NCBI RefSeq assembly: GCF_000383675.1
Contig: NZ_KB911823.1
Coordinates: 311,095 to 375,094 of the forward strand
Origin: Terracoccus sp. 273MFTsu3.1
Lineage (GTDB): Bacteria > Actinomycetota > Actinomycetes > Actinomycetales > Dermatophilaceae
Direction of reading: 5' to 3'
Length of the DNA: 64,000 nucleotides
Shown here: positions 63,632 through 64,000 of the stretch, one piece after another
How positions within the stretch are numbered: the first letter of the stretch is position 1
How the letters are laid out: each line of letters starts with the position of its first letter
Program-made: the position numbers and the translations under genes
The notes under the pieces: generated by a model
Seen by the model: only the letters and a program-made list of their open reading frames with translations
Told to the model about the DNA's origin: nothing
The model's database searches: none

Positions 63632-64000
63632 ATGAACCGTGTGACGACCCTCGAGGCGTACGACGACGACCGGGGGAACCGCATCGAGTTCAGCGGGAGC
63701 GTCGAGAAGAACATCCGTGTGAAGTTCAAGGGACGCAACAACGTCCTGCGTGTCGCGGCCCAGCACAACATCGCCCAGCTCTTCGTCGACTTCGACTGCG
63801 ACGACGGCCTCGTGGAGATCGGCAGCAGCCGTGGCGTGCCGGGCCTGCGCGCGGCCATCCGCGTCGGGGACGGCTGCCAGGTGCGCATCGGCAAGAACGT
63901 GTCGTCGACGACGACGGTGGCCATGTCGACGGCGGAGGGCACGTCGATCACGATCGGCGACGACGTCATGATCGCGTCCGACATCCAGATCCGCGCCGAC
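63632..64000 (+). CDS. Left-handed beta-helix (hexapeptide) acyltransferase, truncated by window end
   Basis: 123 residues are visible and the frame is open to the last base. The pattern of VEIG, IRVGDGCQVRIGKNV, TSITIGDDVMIASDIQIRAD shows short turns of a left-handed parallel beta helix, as in capsule or LPS-type O-acetyltransferases. Substrate unknown. TAGGCT (63619-63624) lies seven bases before the ATG, with TTCAAC 17 bases further up, suggesting a leaderless promoter. The 130 bases upstream show nothing else. Confidence 0.8.
   Translation, partial: MNRVTTLEAYDDDRGNRIEFSGSVEKNIRVKFKGRNNVLRVAAQHNIAQLFVDFDCDDGLVEIGSSRGVPGLRAAIRVGDGCQVRIGKNVSSTTTVAMSTAEGTSITIGDDVMIASDIQIRAD

Overview
The window is one continuous stretch of very GC-rich chromosome with tightly packed genes. 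It carries several actinobacterial hallmarks: a 20S proteasome alpha subunit, Pup ligase PafA, PafB/PafC, RbpA, GarA, HelY, polyprenol-phosphate mannose synthase and a twin-DUF881/small-basic-protein locus. Gene content and style fit a Micrococcales actinomycete, perhaps of the Intrasporangiaceae/Dermatophilaceae group; this placement is inference. No rRNA, tRNA, insertion sequence, prophage or CRISPR array was recognised, and every gene looks intact except the two cut by the window edges.

Bases 1-14.2 kb hold the Pup-proteasome neighbourhood: the prcA 3' end, a convergent DivIVA-like coiled-coil gene, pafA, two FKBP prolyl isomerases (one a lipoprotein), a DUF3866 gene, pafB-pafC, tatA-tatC, a diacylglycerol kinase, the helicase helY and a cold-shock gene. 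Bases 14.4-21.4 kb are mixed accessory genes: a CarD-like small protein, a 5'-3' exonuclease, a secreted beta-helix protein, an Lrp regulator and a four-gene overlapping operon (VOC, TetR, YbaK, MFS).

Bases 21.6-27.2 kb form a lysine catabolic cluster of the type known from fermenting anaerobes: kamA diverges from kdd-kamD-kamE-kal. Lipoprotein and lipoglycan biogenesis follows (lnt, ppm, fxsA), then rbpA with a SigR-type promoter and two membrane genes. A MarR regulator and a HelR-type RNA-polymerase-associated ATPase come next; the latter has a rifamycin-associated-element-like palindrome upstream. Bases 35.9-50.7 kb carry rlmC-DUF664-DUF2332 bracketed by two copies of one palindrome, a Fic protein with its own operator, amylosucrase, YciO, a GNAT, LhgO, a WXG100-like lipase, an FMN reductase/LLM pair, a SpoU methylase, DUF1697, PhzF and a histidine phosphatase.

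Bases 50.8-62 kb read leftward. After a glutamate-cysteine ligase-like gene comes a block collinear with Mycobacterium tuberculosis Rv1822-Rv1832: pgsA, DUF881, sbp, DUF881, gcvH, garA, ftsR, DUF151, a ResR-like MerR gene and gcvP. gcvP is preceded by a clear glycine riboswitch. The window ends with a YibE/F membrane protein and a truncated hexapeptide acyltransferase.

Two window-wide patterns stand out. The octamer GTATGCCG occurs about 25 times on the two strands, in any reading frame, even where it forces rare ATA codons. Many genes also have a TANNNT box exactly 6-7 bases before the start codon, which points to widespread leaderless transcription.
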